A stretch of 64,000 nt of DNA from Pseudomonadota bacterium. Its GTDB lineage: Bacteria; Pseudomonadota; Alphaproteobacteria; Acetobacterales; Acetobacteraceae. This document shows, in pieces, positions 54,726-64,000 of the stretch (position 1 is the first letter of the stretch; every line of letters starts with the position of its first letter). The stretch spans positions 9,454 through 73,453 of the forward strand of contig JAKAZO010000006.1 in NCBI GenBank assembly GCA_021815825.1, read 5' to 3'. Under the pieces are notes generated by a model, which worked only from the letters and a program-made list of their open reading frames with translations, was not told the origin of the DNA and did not search any database. The position numbers and the translations under genes were made by a program.

Positions 54726-56078
54726 TCACTCCCTGATCCCGGCCAGACGGCGATGGATCGCCTCGGCGGCGAGCTTGCCGTCCTGCACGGCGCGCACCGT
54801 GAGGTCCTGCCCGGCCACGCAATCACCGCCGGCGAAGACGCCGGGCAGCGAAGTTTCGCGGTTGGCATCGACGACGATGCGACCGTCGGCCACGCGCGGG
54901 GTCACGTCGAGCACCGGCAGATCGAGCCTCTGCCCCACGGCCGTCAGCACGCAGTCGGCGGGCAACGTCACCCGCTCGCCGGCCGATTGCGGCGAGCCAG
55001 GACGGTTGCGCATGAACTCCACCCCCGCCACGGCGCCGCCCGCAGCGACGAAGCCGACGGGGGTCAGGTGATGCAGAACGCGCACCCCCTCCGTCCGGGC
55101 GAAATCCTGCTCCCAGGGGGTGGCGCCCATTTCGGCCGGGCCACGTCGATAGGCGATGGTGACGTCATCGGCGCCAAGTCGACGCGACTGCACCGCGGCG
55201 TCGATCGCGGTGTTGCCGCCGCCGATGACGATGACACGCCGCCCCGGCACGAGGCGTCGCGGCTCCAGCGCCTGCCGCAATTCGGCGATGAAGCCGACCG
55301 CGTCGCGCAACCCGGCGAGCGGCGCCGCGGGTGCGCAGGCCAGCGCATTCACGCCGGCGAGACCGAGGCCAAGGAACACCGCATCGAAATCACGTTGCAG
55401 CGCACCGAGCGGTAGGCCGGCGCCGAGCGAGCGGCCATGCTCGATGCGGATGCCGCCAACGGCCAGAAGAAAGGCCACCTCACGCTGAGCGAAGTCGTCG
55501 ACGAGCTTGTAGGCCGCGATACCGTACTCGTTGAGCCCACCCGACTTCGCTCGCGCCTCGAACACCGTGACGTCGTGGCCATGGCATGCCAGGCGATGAG
55601 CACAGGCGAGCCCGGCAGGGCCAGCGCCGACGACCGCGACGCGCTTGCCGCTCGCCGCAGCGCGTTGGAATGGCTGGAGCTCGCGGTCCATCAGCCAGTC
55701 GGTGGCATGGCGCTGGAGCAGGCCGATCTTCACCGGCCGTTCCTCCTGGGCACTGCGTACGCAGGCTTGCTCACAGAGAATTTCCGTCGGGCAGACACGG
55801 GCGCAACTGCCGCCGAAGATATTCTCCTCAAGGATGCGCACGGCGGCGCCCTTCAGGTTGCCTGTGGCGATGCGCCGGATGAAGCCCGGAATGTCGATGC
55901 CAGTCGGGCAGGCGTGCAGACAGGGCGCGTCGAAGCAGAAATAGCAACGATTGGCTTCGACCAGGGCCTCGTCGTGGGAGAGCGGCGGATGCAGGTCGCT
56001 GAACAGACCGGCCGGACCGGCCGCGCCCGTCAGCGCGCCCGCGGCAGGAGTGGCGGTGATGCTGGCAGGCTCGTCCAT
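54726..56078 (-). CDS. preT: NAD-dependent dihydropyrimidine dehydrogenase, PreT subunit
   Basis: Electron-input flavoprotein that passes electrons from NAD(P)H to PreA. 450 residues. N-terminal Cys-rich domain for Fe-S clusters ('ANRCYFCFDAPCLHACPTGIDIPGFIRRIATGN' and 'GSCARVCPTEILCEQACVR'), FAD motif VAVVGAGPAGLACAHRLA, NAD(P) motif VIVIGGGNTAIDAA and a terminal 'GVFAGGDCVAGQDLTVRAVQDGK'. ATG 56078 (MDEPAS) with AGGGAG nine bases upstream; the reading frame continues upstream across the regulator gene but that is a shadow. First gene of the leftward operon. Confidence 0.96.
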   Translation of the reverse strand: MDEPASITATPAAGALTGAAGPAGLFSDLHPPLSHDEALVEANRCYFCFDAPCLHACPTGIDIPGFIRRIATGNLKGAAVRILEENIFGGSCARVCPTEILCEQACVRSAQEERPVKIGLLQRHATDWLMDRELQPFQRAAASGKRVAVVGAGPAGLACAHRLACHGHDVTVFEARAKSGGLNEYGIAAYKLVDDFAQREVAFLLAVGGIRIEHGRSLGAGLPLGALQRDFDAVFLGLGLAGVNALACAPAAPLAGLRDAVGFIAELRQALEPRRLVPGRRVIVIGGGNTAIDAAVQSRRLGADDVTIAYRRGPAEMGATPWEQDFARTEGVRVLHHLTPVGFVAAGGAVAGVEFMRNRPGSPQSAGERVTLPADCVLTAVGQRLDLPVLDVTPRVADGRIVVDANRETSLPGVFAGGDCVAGQDLTVRAVQDGKLAAEAIHRRLAGIRE

Positions 56079-56124
56079 CCGGCCGGGCTCCCTTCGCAGC
56101 GTGACCGGATCAGCGTGAGAGAAA

Positions 56125-56140
56125 TTGACTGCTTGGTCAA
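56125..56140. promoter_or_regulatory. RutR-type operator between preT and rutR
   Basis: TTGACTGCTTGGTCAA is a 16-base near-palindrome. The RutR consensus known from E. coli is TTGACCA-N2-TGGTCAA; here the right half is perfect and the left half has two changes (14 of 14 defined positions less two). It is 47 bases from the preT start and 53 bases from the rutR start. Flanking GAAA/CTTC add partial symmetry. Confidence 0.8.
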
Positions 56141-56153
56141 CTTCTTTCACAAT
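56125..56153 (+). promoter_or_regulatory. Promoter candidate of the rutR-hydA unit
   Basis: TTGACT (56125-56130), 17-base spacer and CACAAT (56148-56153), giving a start near 56160. The -35 box lies inside the RutR-type operator, so bound regulator would block RNA polymerase. On the other strand the operator supplies TTGACC as -35 for preT, but the matching -10 is weak. Confidence 0.6.
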
Positions 56154-56192
56154 TGGGGCGGACGAATTTTTTCTGGCGAGGAATTGGGCGCA

Positions 56193-58333
<2,141 letters not shown>

Positions 58334-58617
58334 GCGGCGTCCAGCCGGTTGCGAACACACGCTGCCGGGCGTGGCCGAGGTCCGGCCGCTCGATCGGGCT
58401 GAGCGGGATGTTCGGACTGACCGGGGAGGCGGAACAGAAATCCGACGCGTGCGCAGCGCCGCGAGACGGAGTATGACGGACGCATCTCAGGGCATGGGCC
58501 GCGCCACTCGACCCGCGGGCGTGTTCTATCCCGCTGTTTGATCGCCTACGTTTGTCCCATCTGCCGAGTCCGTCTGATGGGGCATGATTCGAGCCGCCGC
58601 CAAGGGAGGAATAGAGA
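58334..58617. other. Intergenic region hydA to MHS transporter
   Basis: 284 bases. No gene, tRNA, RutR operator or terminator with T-tract is visible. A good ribosome binding site (AGGGAGGAA) for the next gene stands at its end. Confidence 0.35.
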
Positions 58618-59958
58618 ATGCCAGGAACCAGTGCGCCCGCCGTGTCGGGCGGCCACACGCTATCTGAAGCAGAACATAGCGCTCAACTGCGCCGCGCGGT
58701 CCTCGCCAGCACGATCGGGACCACCATCGAGTGGTATGACTTCTTCCTCTACAGCATCGTGACTGGCCTGGTGTTCGCCAAGCTCTATTTTCCGAAGTCG
58801 GACCCGCTGGTGGGGACGCTCGAAGCCTTCCTGATCTATGCCGTGGGCTTCGTCGCACGCCCGGTCGGTGCGGCGATCTTCGGTCATTACGGCGATCGCA
58901 TCGGACGCAAATCGACGCTGATCGCGACCTTGTTGCTGATGGGGCTTGCCACATTCGCGGTGGCGCTGGTACCCACATACACGACCATCGGGATATGGGG
59001 CGCGGTATTGCTGACCGTGCTTCGCTTCATCCAGGGTGTCGGCGTCGGTGGCGAGTGGGGCGGGTCGGTGCTGCTGGCCATGGAGTGGACGCGCACCAAC
59101 AAGCATCGCGGCTTCGTCGCGTCCTGGCCACAACTGGGAGTACCCGCAGGGCTGTTCATCGCCAATCTTGCCGTGCTCGTGTTCAGCGCCGTCTCCGGGG
59201 GCGACTTCCTGGTCTGGGGCTGGCGCATCCCCTTCCTGCTCAGCATCATCCTCGTCGGGATCGGGTTGTGGATCCGGCTTGGCATCCTCGAAACGCCGAC
59301 TTTTCGGGGCCTGGTCGAAAACAACCGGCTGGAGCGCGCGCCGATGATCGAGGTGTGGCGCAAGCATCCCGGCGAGATCCTGCTGAGCTCGCTCGCACGC
59401 CTGGCCGAGCAGGCGCCGTTCTATATTTTCACCGCGTTCGTGTTCTCCTACGGCGTCGGCGCGCTGAAGGTTTCCCGCGACCTGCTGCTGGTCTCCGTGC
59501 TGGCGGCTTCGGTGGTCTCGCTGGTGACGATCCCGCTCGCCGGGCATCTCTCCGATCGGATCGGGCGCCGCAAGGTCTATATGTTCGGCGCGCTCCTGAT
59601 CGGGGTGTTCGGCTGGCTCTATTTCGCGATGCTCGATACGAAGGAGCCGCTTTTCATTTTCATCGCCATCGTCCTGTCGCTGATCCCGCACGACATCATG
59701 TACGGTCCACAGGCGGCACTGATCGCGGAGAGCTTCACGCCGCGGCTGCGCTACAGCGGTGCCTCGGTCGGCTACCAGCTGGCCTCGATCATCGCCGGCG
59801 GTCCGGCGCCGCTGATCGCAACCGCGCTGTTCGCAACCTATCATTCGGGCTATGCCATCGCCGCCTTCATCGCCGGCTGCAGCGTCGTCAGCCTGATCGC
59901 GACGGCGTTGCTGAAGGACTACACGAACCGGGACATTTCCGCCGAGTACGACGACTGA
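58618..59958 (+). CDS. MFS transporter of the metabolite:H+ symporter (MHS) family
   Basis: 446 residues, 12 membrane segments. MHS signatures: 'ASTIGTTIEWYDFFLYSIVTGLVF', 'GFVARPVGAAIFGHYGDRIGRK' and 'FIQGVGVGGEWGGSVLLAMEWT'; second-half 'GHLSDRIGRRKVYMFGALLIGVFGW'. MHS members import dicarboxylates, shikimate, betaine or benzoate-type acids; substrate not inferable. AGGGAGGAATAGAG precedes ATG 58618. It lies between the pyrimidine locus and the molybdenum hydroxylase genes and might serve either. Confidence 0.92.
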   Translation: MPGTSAPAVSGGHTLSEAEHSAQLRRAVLASTIGTTIEWYDFFLYSIVTGLVFAKLYFPKSDPLVGTLEAFLIYAVGFVARPVGAAIFGHYGDRIGRKSTLIATLLLMGLATFAVALVPTYTTIGIWGAVLLTVLRFIQGVGVGGEWGGSVLLAMEWTRTNKHRGFVASWPQLGVPAGLFIANLAVLVFSAVSGGDFLVWGWRIPFLLSIILVGIGLWIRLGILETPTFRGLVENNRLERAPMIEVWRKHPGEILLSSLARLAEQAPFYIFTAFVFSYGVGALKVSRDLLLVSVLAASVVSLVTIPLAGHLSDRIGRRKVYMFGALLIGVFGWLYFAMLDTKEPLFIFIAIVLSLIPHDIMYGPQAALIAESFTPRLRYSGASVGYQLASIIAGGPAPLIATALFATYHSGYAIAAFIAGCSVVSLIATALLKDYTNRDISAEYDD

Positions 59959-60443
59959 ATTCGCCACCGCTGCGGACTGCGGCCGCCAGGGCAAAGCCCC
60001 GGCGGCTCGGTCCGGCGGCGAAACCGCTTGACCATGCCCGCTGGGCGGGATCAATATCGTCAACGGAAGGCCGCCAGAACGCGCGGTCGGGGAATAAGCC
60101 AGCGCTGTCTGGTGGGAGAGAAATGATTCCGGTTCCGGGCTCGTCCTGCCTGTCCTCGCGTATGCCGGGACAATCTGCGGCGCGGTTCGCCTCCGGTGTT
60201 CGTTGGGCTCGTTATACTCAACGGGGCATAGCGGGTCAAGTGGAAATTATCGGCGGCTCGACGAGTGGTGCCTCGGCCGGCAGGACGGAAGCGTTCCGCC
60301 CATGGCGATCGCCGGTGGCATTGGGCACCACTGTGCTCTTTGCACGCACTCCGCGCGCACCGCGCGCGGGCTCAATCGGGGTACGGGGGCGGCACGCCGT
60401 CTGTCCGTCCTTTTTGCCTGTGACAACTGAACGGAGCTGATCA
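59959..60443. other. 485-base intergenic region before iorA-like gene
   Basis: After the transporter stop a hairpin (GCCGCC-A-GGG / CCC-C-GGCGGC, 59982-60006) may end transcription, without a T-tract. A TATACT box occurs at 60213-60218 with no convincing -35. A 105-codon frame, ATG 60123 to TGA 60440, has GGGAGAG before it but its composition (Arg/Ser/Pro/Gly-rich) is that of non-coding GC-rich DNA, so I do not call it. GC content looks lower than in the flanking genes. Confidence 0.4.
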
Positions 60444-60896
60444 ATGATCACTTTGCGCGTGAATGGGCAGGTGCAGGCCTACGATGGCGATCCATCGCTG
60501 CCCCTGCTGTGGTACCTCAGGGACGAGCTGGGGCTGACCGGGTCCAAGTTTGGCTGCGGTGAAGGCCTGTGCGGCGCCTGCACGGTGCATCTCGCCGGCA
60601 ATGCCGTGCGGTCCTGCGCCGTGTCCATGGCGGACGCGGCCGGCCACGAGGTCGTGACCATCGAGGGGCTCGATCCGCGCGGGGATCATCCGGTGCAGCG
60701 CGCCTGGCGCGCGGTGAACGTTCCGCAGTGCGGCTTCTGCCAGGCCGGGCAGATCATGCAGGCGGCGGCGCTGCTGGCGAAGACGCCGAACCCGACGGAA
60801 CAGCAGATCATAGAGGCCATGGACGGCAACATCTGTCGGTGCGGCTGCTATCAGCGCATCCAGACCGCTGTCCGCGCGGCCGCGACAGGAGTTTGA
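60444..60896 (+). CDS. (2Fe-2S)-binding subunit of a molybdenum hydroxylase (isoquinoline 1-oxidoreductase alpha type)
   Basis: Small iron-sulfur subunit that carries electrons from the molybdenum site. 150 residues. N-terminal plant-type ferredoxin cluster, [19 protein letters not shown] with the fourth Cys in VRSC, and the C-terminal cluster '[19 protein letters not shown]...NICRCGCY'. Directly followed, after three bases, by the large subunit. No FAD subunit (CoxM type) is present, which fits the two-subunit IorAB form. Confidence 0.93.
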   Translation: MITLRVNGQVQAYDGDPSLPLLWYLRDELGLTGSKFGCGEGLCGACTVHLAGNAVRSCAVSMADAAGHEVVTIEGLDPRGDHPVQRAWRAVNVPQCGFCQAGQIMQAAALLAKTPNPTEQQIIEAMDGNICRCGCYQRIQTAVRAAATGV

Positions 60897-60899
60897 TCC

Positions 60900-63212
60900 A
60901 TGTCCCACATCGATAATCCCTCCCACATCATCGAGAATGTCAGCCGCCGCGGCGTGCTGAAGGGCGTCGTCGCCACCGGCGCGGTGATCCTCGTCGCACG
61001 CAGCCTGCCCGCCCAGGCTGCGGGGTCGCTGCCGAAATACACGACCGGCGCCAGCGCGATGCCGCATGGCACGGTGAATGATCCGCACATCTTCGTCGCC
61101 ATCGACAGCGCCGGCCTTGTCACCATCGTCGCAGCCCGCGCCGAAATGGGCACGGGAGCTGCCCGCACGTCGCTGCCGATGATCCTGGCCGACGAGATGG
61201 AGGCTGACTGGGCGCGCGTTCGCATCGTCCAGGGCGAAGGCAACGAGGTCAAATACGGCAACCAGGATACTGACGGTTCACGCAGCGTTCGGCACTGGCT
61301 GTGGCCGATGCGCGAATGCGGCGCGGCGATGCGCATGATGCTCGAGACTGCCGCGGCAGCACGCTGGGGCGTGCCCGTCGAGGAGGTCGAGGCGACCAAT
61401 CACGAGGTCGTGCACCACGGCTCCGGCCGTCGTGTCGGCTATGGCGTGGTGGCGGCGGATGCCGCGAAGCTTGCCACGCCGGCGCGCGAGACGCTGCGCT
61501 TCAAGGATCCGGCGGCGTTCCGTTACATCGGCACCGGCTCGATCCCGGGCGTCGACCTGTTCGACATCACCACCGGCCGGGCTACCTACGGCCAGGACGT
61601 CCGGCTGCCGGGCATGAAATATGCCGTCATCGCCCGCCCGCCCGTGCTGAACGGCAAGCTGGTTTCCTTCGACGCGACCGAAGCGATGAAGGTTCCGGGC
61701 GTCGAGAAGGTGATGGAGGTGAAGGGCTGGACGTGGCCGGCGAAGTTCCAGCCGCTCGGCGGCGTCGCCGTGATCGCGCGCAACACCGGCGCGGCGATCA
61801 AGGGCCGCGACAAGCTCAAGATCGTCTGGGATGACGGCGAGCACGCCTCGTACAATTCCGACAGTTACCGCGAGGCGCTGAAGGCCACCGCGGCGAAGCC
61901 GGGCGAGGTGGCGCGCAACGAGGGTGATATCGACGCGGCCATGAAGGGCGCGGCGAAGATCATCACCGCCGAGTACTACCTGCCGCACATCGCTCACGCC
62001 ACCATGGAGCCGCTCGCGGCGACGGCGGTGGTGACGGATGCCGGGGCTGAAATCTGGTCCTCGGTGCAGAGTCCCGGCGGCACGCGCGATGACGTCGCCA
62101 AGACGCTCGGCCTGCCGGTCGAGAAGGTCGTCGTCAATAACATGCTCCTCGGCGGTGGTTTCGGCCGCAAGTCGAAGTGCGACTACGCGCAGGAAGCGGC
62201 GCTGCTTTCGAAGGCCCTGGGCGGCACGCCGGTGAAGGTGACCTGGACGCGCGAGGACGACCTGCAGCACGATTATCTGCACACCGTCGCGTGGCAGCGT
62301 ATCGATGCCGCGCTCGACTCGAACAACAAGGTGATCGGCTGGCGTCACCGCAGCGTCGCGCCAACGATCTGGTCGACCTTCATGCCGGATCCGAAGCATC
62401 TGCAGCCGCTCGAGACGAGCATGGGCCTGATCGACATGCCCTTCGACATCGCCAATATCCGTTGTGAGACGGGTGAGGCGGCGGCGCATACGCGCATCGG
62501 CTGGTTCCGCTCGGTGATCAACATCCCGCAAGGGTTCGCGGTGCAGAGTTTCGCCGCCGAACTCGCGGCGGCGACCGGCAAAGACCAGAAGGAGATGCTG
62601 CTCGAACTGATCGGCCCGCCGCGCATCGTCGATCCGCGGAAGTCGGTCAAGGAGCTGTGGAACTACGGCGAGCCGTTCGAATCCTACCCGATCGACACCG
62701 GACGCCTTGCCCGCGTGCTCGAACTGGCGGCGGAGAAGGCCGGCTGGGGACGCAAGATGCCGGAAGGCCACGGGCTCGGCATCGCCGTGCACCGCAGCTT
62801 CGTCAGCTACATCGCCACCGTCGTCGAGGTCGCGGTGAACAAGGACGGCAGCTGGTCGATCCCGCGCGTGGACACCGCGATCGATTGCGGCTTCCATGTC
62901 AACCCGGAACGCATCACCTCGCAGATCGAGGGCGCGGCGGTGATGGGTCTGAGCATTGCCAAGTACGGCGCGATCACCTTCAAGAACGGCCGTGTCCAGC
63001 AGAGCAACTTCAACGACTACCAGGTCGCCCGCATCAGCGAGGCACCGAAGGTGACCAACGTCTACATCGTTCCGGCCGGCATCGAAGTGCCGCCGAGCGG
63101 CGTCGGCGAGCCGGGCGTGCCGCCCTTCGCGCCGGCGCTCTGCAATGCGATCTTCAATGCCACCGGCAAGCGCATCCGCCAACTGCCGATCGGCAATACG
63201 ATCGCGATCTGA
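60900..63212 (+). CDS. Molybdopterin-binding subunit of a molybdenum hydroxylase (isoquinoline 1-oxidoreductase beta type)
   Basis: 770 residues. A Tat-type signal is present: [26 protein letters not shown] with Arg 16-17, so the complex probably works in the periplasm or at the membrane. Body: '[22 protein letters not shown]', '[14 protein letters not shown]', '[28 protein letters not shown]', and the catalytic Glu E737 in [14 protein letters not shown]. Family members hydroxylate N-heterocycles or oxidise aldehydes, passing electrons to a cytochrome. Substrate unknown; isoquinoline is only the family name. Confidence 0.93.
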   Translation: MSHIDNPSHIIENVSRRGVLKGVVATGAVILVARSLPAQAAGSLPKYTTGASAMPHGTVNDPHIFVAIDSAGLVTIVAARAEMGTGAARTSLPMILADEMEADWARVRIVQGEGNEVKYGNQDTDGSRSVRHWLWPMRECGAAMRMMLETAAAARWGVPVEEVEATNHEVVHHGSGRRVGYGVVAADAAKLATPARETLRFKDPAAFRYIGTGSIPGVDLFDITTGRATYGQDVRLPGMKYAVIARPPVLNGKLVSFDATEAMKVPGVEKVMEVKGWTWPAKFQPLGGVAVIARNTGAAIKGRDKLKIVWDDGEHASYNSDSYREALKATAAKPGEVARNEGDIDAAMKGAAKIITAEYYLPHIAHATMEPLAATAVVTDAGAEIWSSVQSPGGTRDDVAKTLGLPVEKVVVNNMLLGGGFGRKSKCDYAQEAALLSKALGGTPVKVTWTREDDLQHDYLHTVAWQRIDAALDSNNKVIGWRHRSVAPTIWSTFMPDPKHLQPLETSMGLIDMPFDIANIRCETGEAAAHTRIGWFRSVINIPQGFAVQSFAAELAAATGKDQKEMLLELIGPPRIVDPRKSVKELWNYGEPFESYPIDTGRLARVLELAAEKAGWGRKMPEGHGLGIAVHRSFVSYIATVVEVAVNKDGSWSIPRVDTAIDCGFHVNPERITSQIEGAAVMGLSIAKYGAITFKNGRVQQSNFNDYQVARISEAPKVTNVYIVPAGIEVPPSGVGEPGVPPFAPALCNAIFNATGKRIRQLPIGNTIAI

Positions 63213-63309
63213 CCCCGACCCGGAGCGCGCCCGCGGCAAGCGGGAGCGCTCCGGACGCGGGTTCGCCGGTCGCGGCGTCCCGACTTTGCCGCCGCGACCG
63301 TTCCTTTCG

Positions 63310-63340
63310 CGCCGCCGGAAACTGCTCCGGCGGCGTTTTT
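63310..63340 (+). terminator. Rho-independent terminator after the molybdenum hydroxylase genes
   Basis: Perfect 10-bp stem CGCCGCCGGA / TCCGGCGGCG with a six-base loop AACTGC and five T (63336-63340), 98 bases after the large-subunit stop. Confidence 0.9.
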
Positions 63341-63355
63341 CTTGGCCCGAGCACG

Positions 63356-64000
63356 TCAGCCGGGCCGCGGCAGCGCCGCCATGAGCTCCTTGGTCTGCTC
63401 GTAGAGGCGCCGGTAGAGGCTGAACTGCGCCCCGTAGAGCGCTGCCAGTTCCGCGCGCGGCGTGACGCTGGTGCGGACCGGATTCCACGCCGCGAGGGCC
63501 GCGGGATCGGCATCGCCGACTGCAAGCGCCGCCAGCATCGCATCGCCCAGCGAGGCGCCGATGGTTTCGCGCGGCACGATCTGCTCGAGCCCACAGACAT
63601 CCGAAACCGCCTGCATCCAGACCGGGTTGCGCGTCCCGCCGCCGGCGACGAGGACGCGCCGGGGCGCTTCGGCATACGCGGAGAGCGCGTGACGGACTGA
63701 GCAGGCGATCCCCTCGAGCACGGCGCGGAACAGATGACCGCGGGTGTGCGTGAGATCCAGTCCGAAGACGCAGCCGCGTGCCTGTGGGTCGTGGATCGGC
63801 GTGCGCTCGCCAGAGAAATAGGGCAACACGACGAGACCCGCCGCGCCCGGCGGCGTGGCGGCGGCTTCCTCGGCGAGGCGCGTCATCGCCGTCTCGGCCG
63901 GCAATTCGCGGGCGAAGTGCTCGCGGAACCACTGCGTCAACGTGCCGCTCGTGGCGAGTCCGGCCTGGCTCGCATGCAGGCCAGGGCGAAGCCAGGGCGC
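63356..64000 (-). CDS. FGGY-family carbohydrate kinase, N-terminal part outside window
   Basis: The reading frame is open to the right window edge, so only the C-terminal part (about 215 residues) is present. '[21 protein letters not shown]', '[26 protein letters not shown]', '[22 protein letters not shown]' and '[22 protein letters not shown]' are the second-domain motifs of FGGY kinases (xylulokinase-like). Phosphorylates a sugar or polyol; substrate not defined. It is convergent with the molybdenum hydroxylase genes. A TTG at 63940 is an internal codon, not the start. Confidence 0.9.
   Translation of the reverse strand, partial: APWLRPGLHASQAGLATSGTLTQWFREHFARELPAETAMTRLAEEAAATPPGAAGLVVLPYFSGERTPIHDPQARGCVFGLDLTHTRGHLFRAVLEGIACSVRHALSAYAEAPRRVLVAGGGTRNPVWMQAVSDVCGLEQIVPRETIGASLGDAMLAALAVGDADPAALAAWNPVRTSVTPRAELAALYGAQFSLYRRLYEQTKELMAALPRPG

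Noticed and set aside
58334-58617. Second RutR operator before the MHS transporter
   Set aside because: Searched by eye for TTGAC/GTCAA pairs; only unrelated GACTGACC-like fragments were found.
60123-60440. A 105-codon frame with a Shine-Dalgarno-like GGGAGAG before iorA-like gene
   Set aside because: Composition and lack of any recognisable pattern suggest chance; the spacing of the ribosome site is only three bases.

Overview
The window is a very GC-rich, densely packed chromosomal segment with no rRNA, tRNA, insertion sequence, prophage or CRISPR array that I can support. The gene set points to an alphaproteobacterium of the Rhodospirillales, most likely Acetobacteraceae. The indicators are a three-subunit periplasmic FAD (gluconate-2-dehydrogenase type) dehydrogenase, a giant beta-solenoid Hint protein, an alphaproteobacterial 57-residue basic protein, an alphaproteobacterial-type small RNA and a plasma-membrane H+-ATPase. 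The genus cannot be read from the sequence.

Layout. 1-5112: end of an SDR gene, a PPK2 polyphosphate kinase and the three genes of the periplasmic dehydrogenase. 5214-6928: a SirB1-type protein and glutathione synthase. 6908-11202 (minus): an RND efflux pump with its adaptor. 11407-14753: a split thiamine-diphosphate enzyme diverging from a CoA-transferase and an epimerase gene. 14657-16933: a lytic transglycosylase, a small RNA of the MmgR/alpha-r8 type, an N-formylglutamate amidohydrolase family gene and a tiny basic protein. 16930-22521: the giant Hint protein. 22648-24045: an MmgE/PrpD protein. 24148-32117: an eight-gene operon for cell envelope, dTMP, replication clamp loading and translation (mltB, rlpA, dacA, tmk, holB, metG, tatD, MBL hydrolase), closed by a 17-bp hairpin before convergent gltA. 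33731-45189: a degenerate nuclease-like protein, CHAD and SixA proteins, an SDR coupled to a proton-pumping P-type ATPase, a phosphatase, photolyase, and the helicase/PdeM pair of the ligase-associated repair system.

45868-58333 is the most coherent metabolic block: a reductive pyrimidine degradation locus. Divergent units start from one intergenic region of 114 bp. Leftwards run preT, preA, an amidohydrolase (beta-ureidopropionase candidate) and a four-gene ABC importer. Rightwards run a RutR-type regulator and dihydropyrimidinase. A palindrome closely matching the RutR operator lies over the -35 box of the rightward promoter. Alanine dehydrogenase and methylmalonate-semialdehyde dehydrogenase lie at the far end and can serve the last steps. 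The beta-alanine aminotransferase that would link them is absent from the window.

58618-64000: an MHS-family transporter, a two-subunit molybdenum hydroxylase of the isoquinoline 1-oxidoreductase type, and the C-terminal part of an FGGY sugar kinase that runs off the window edge.
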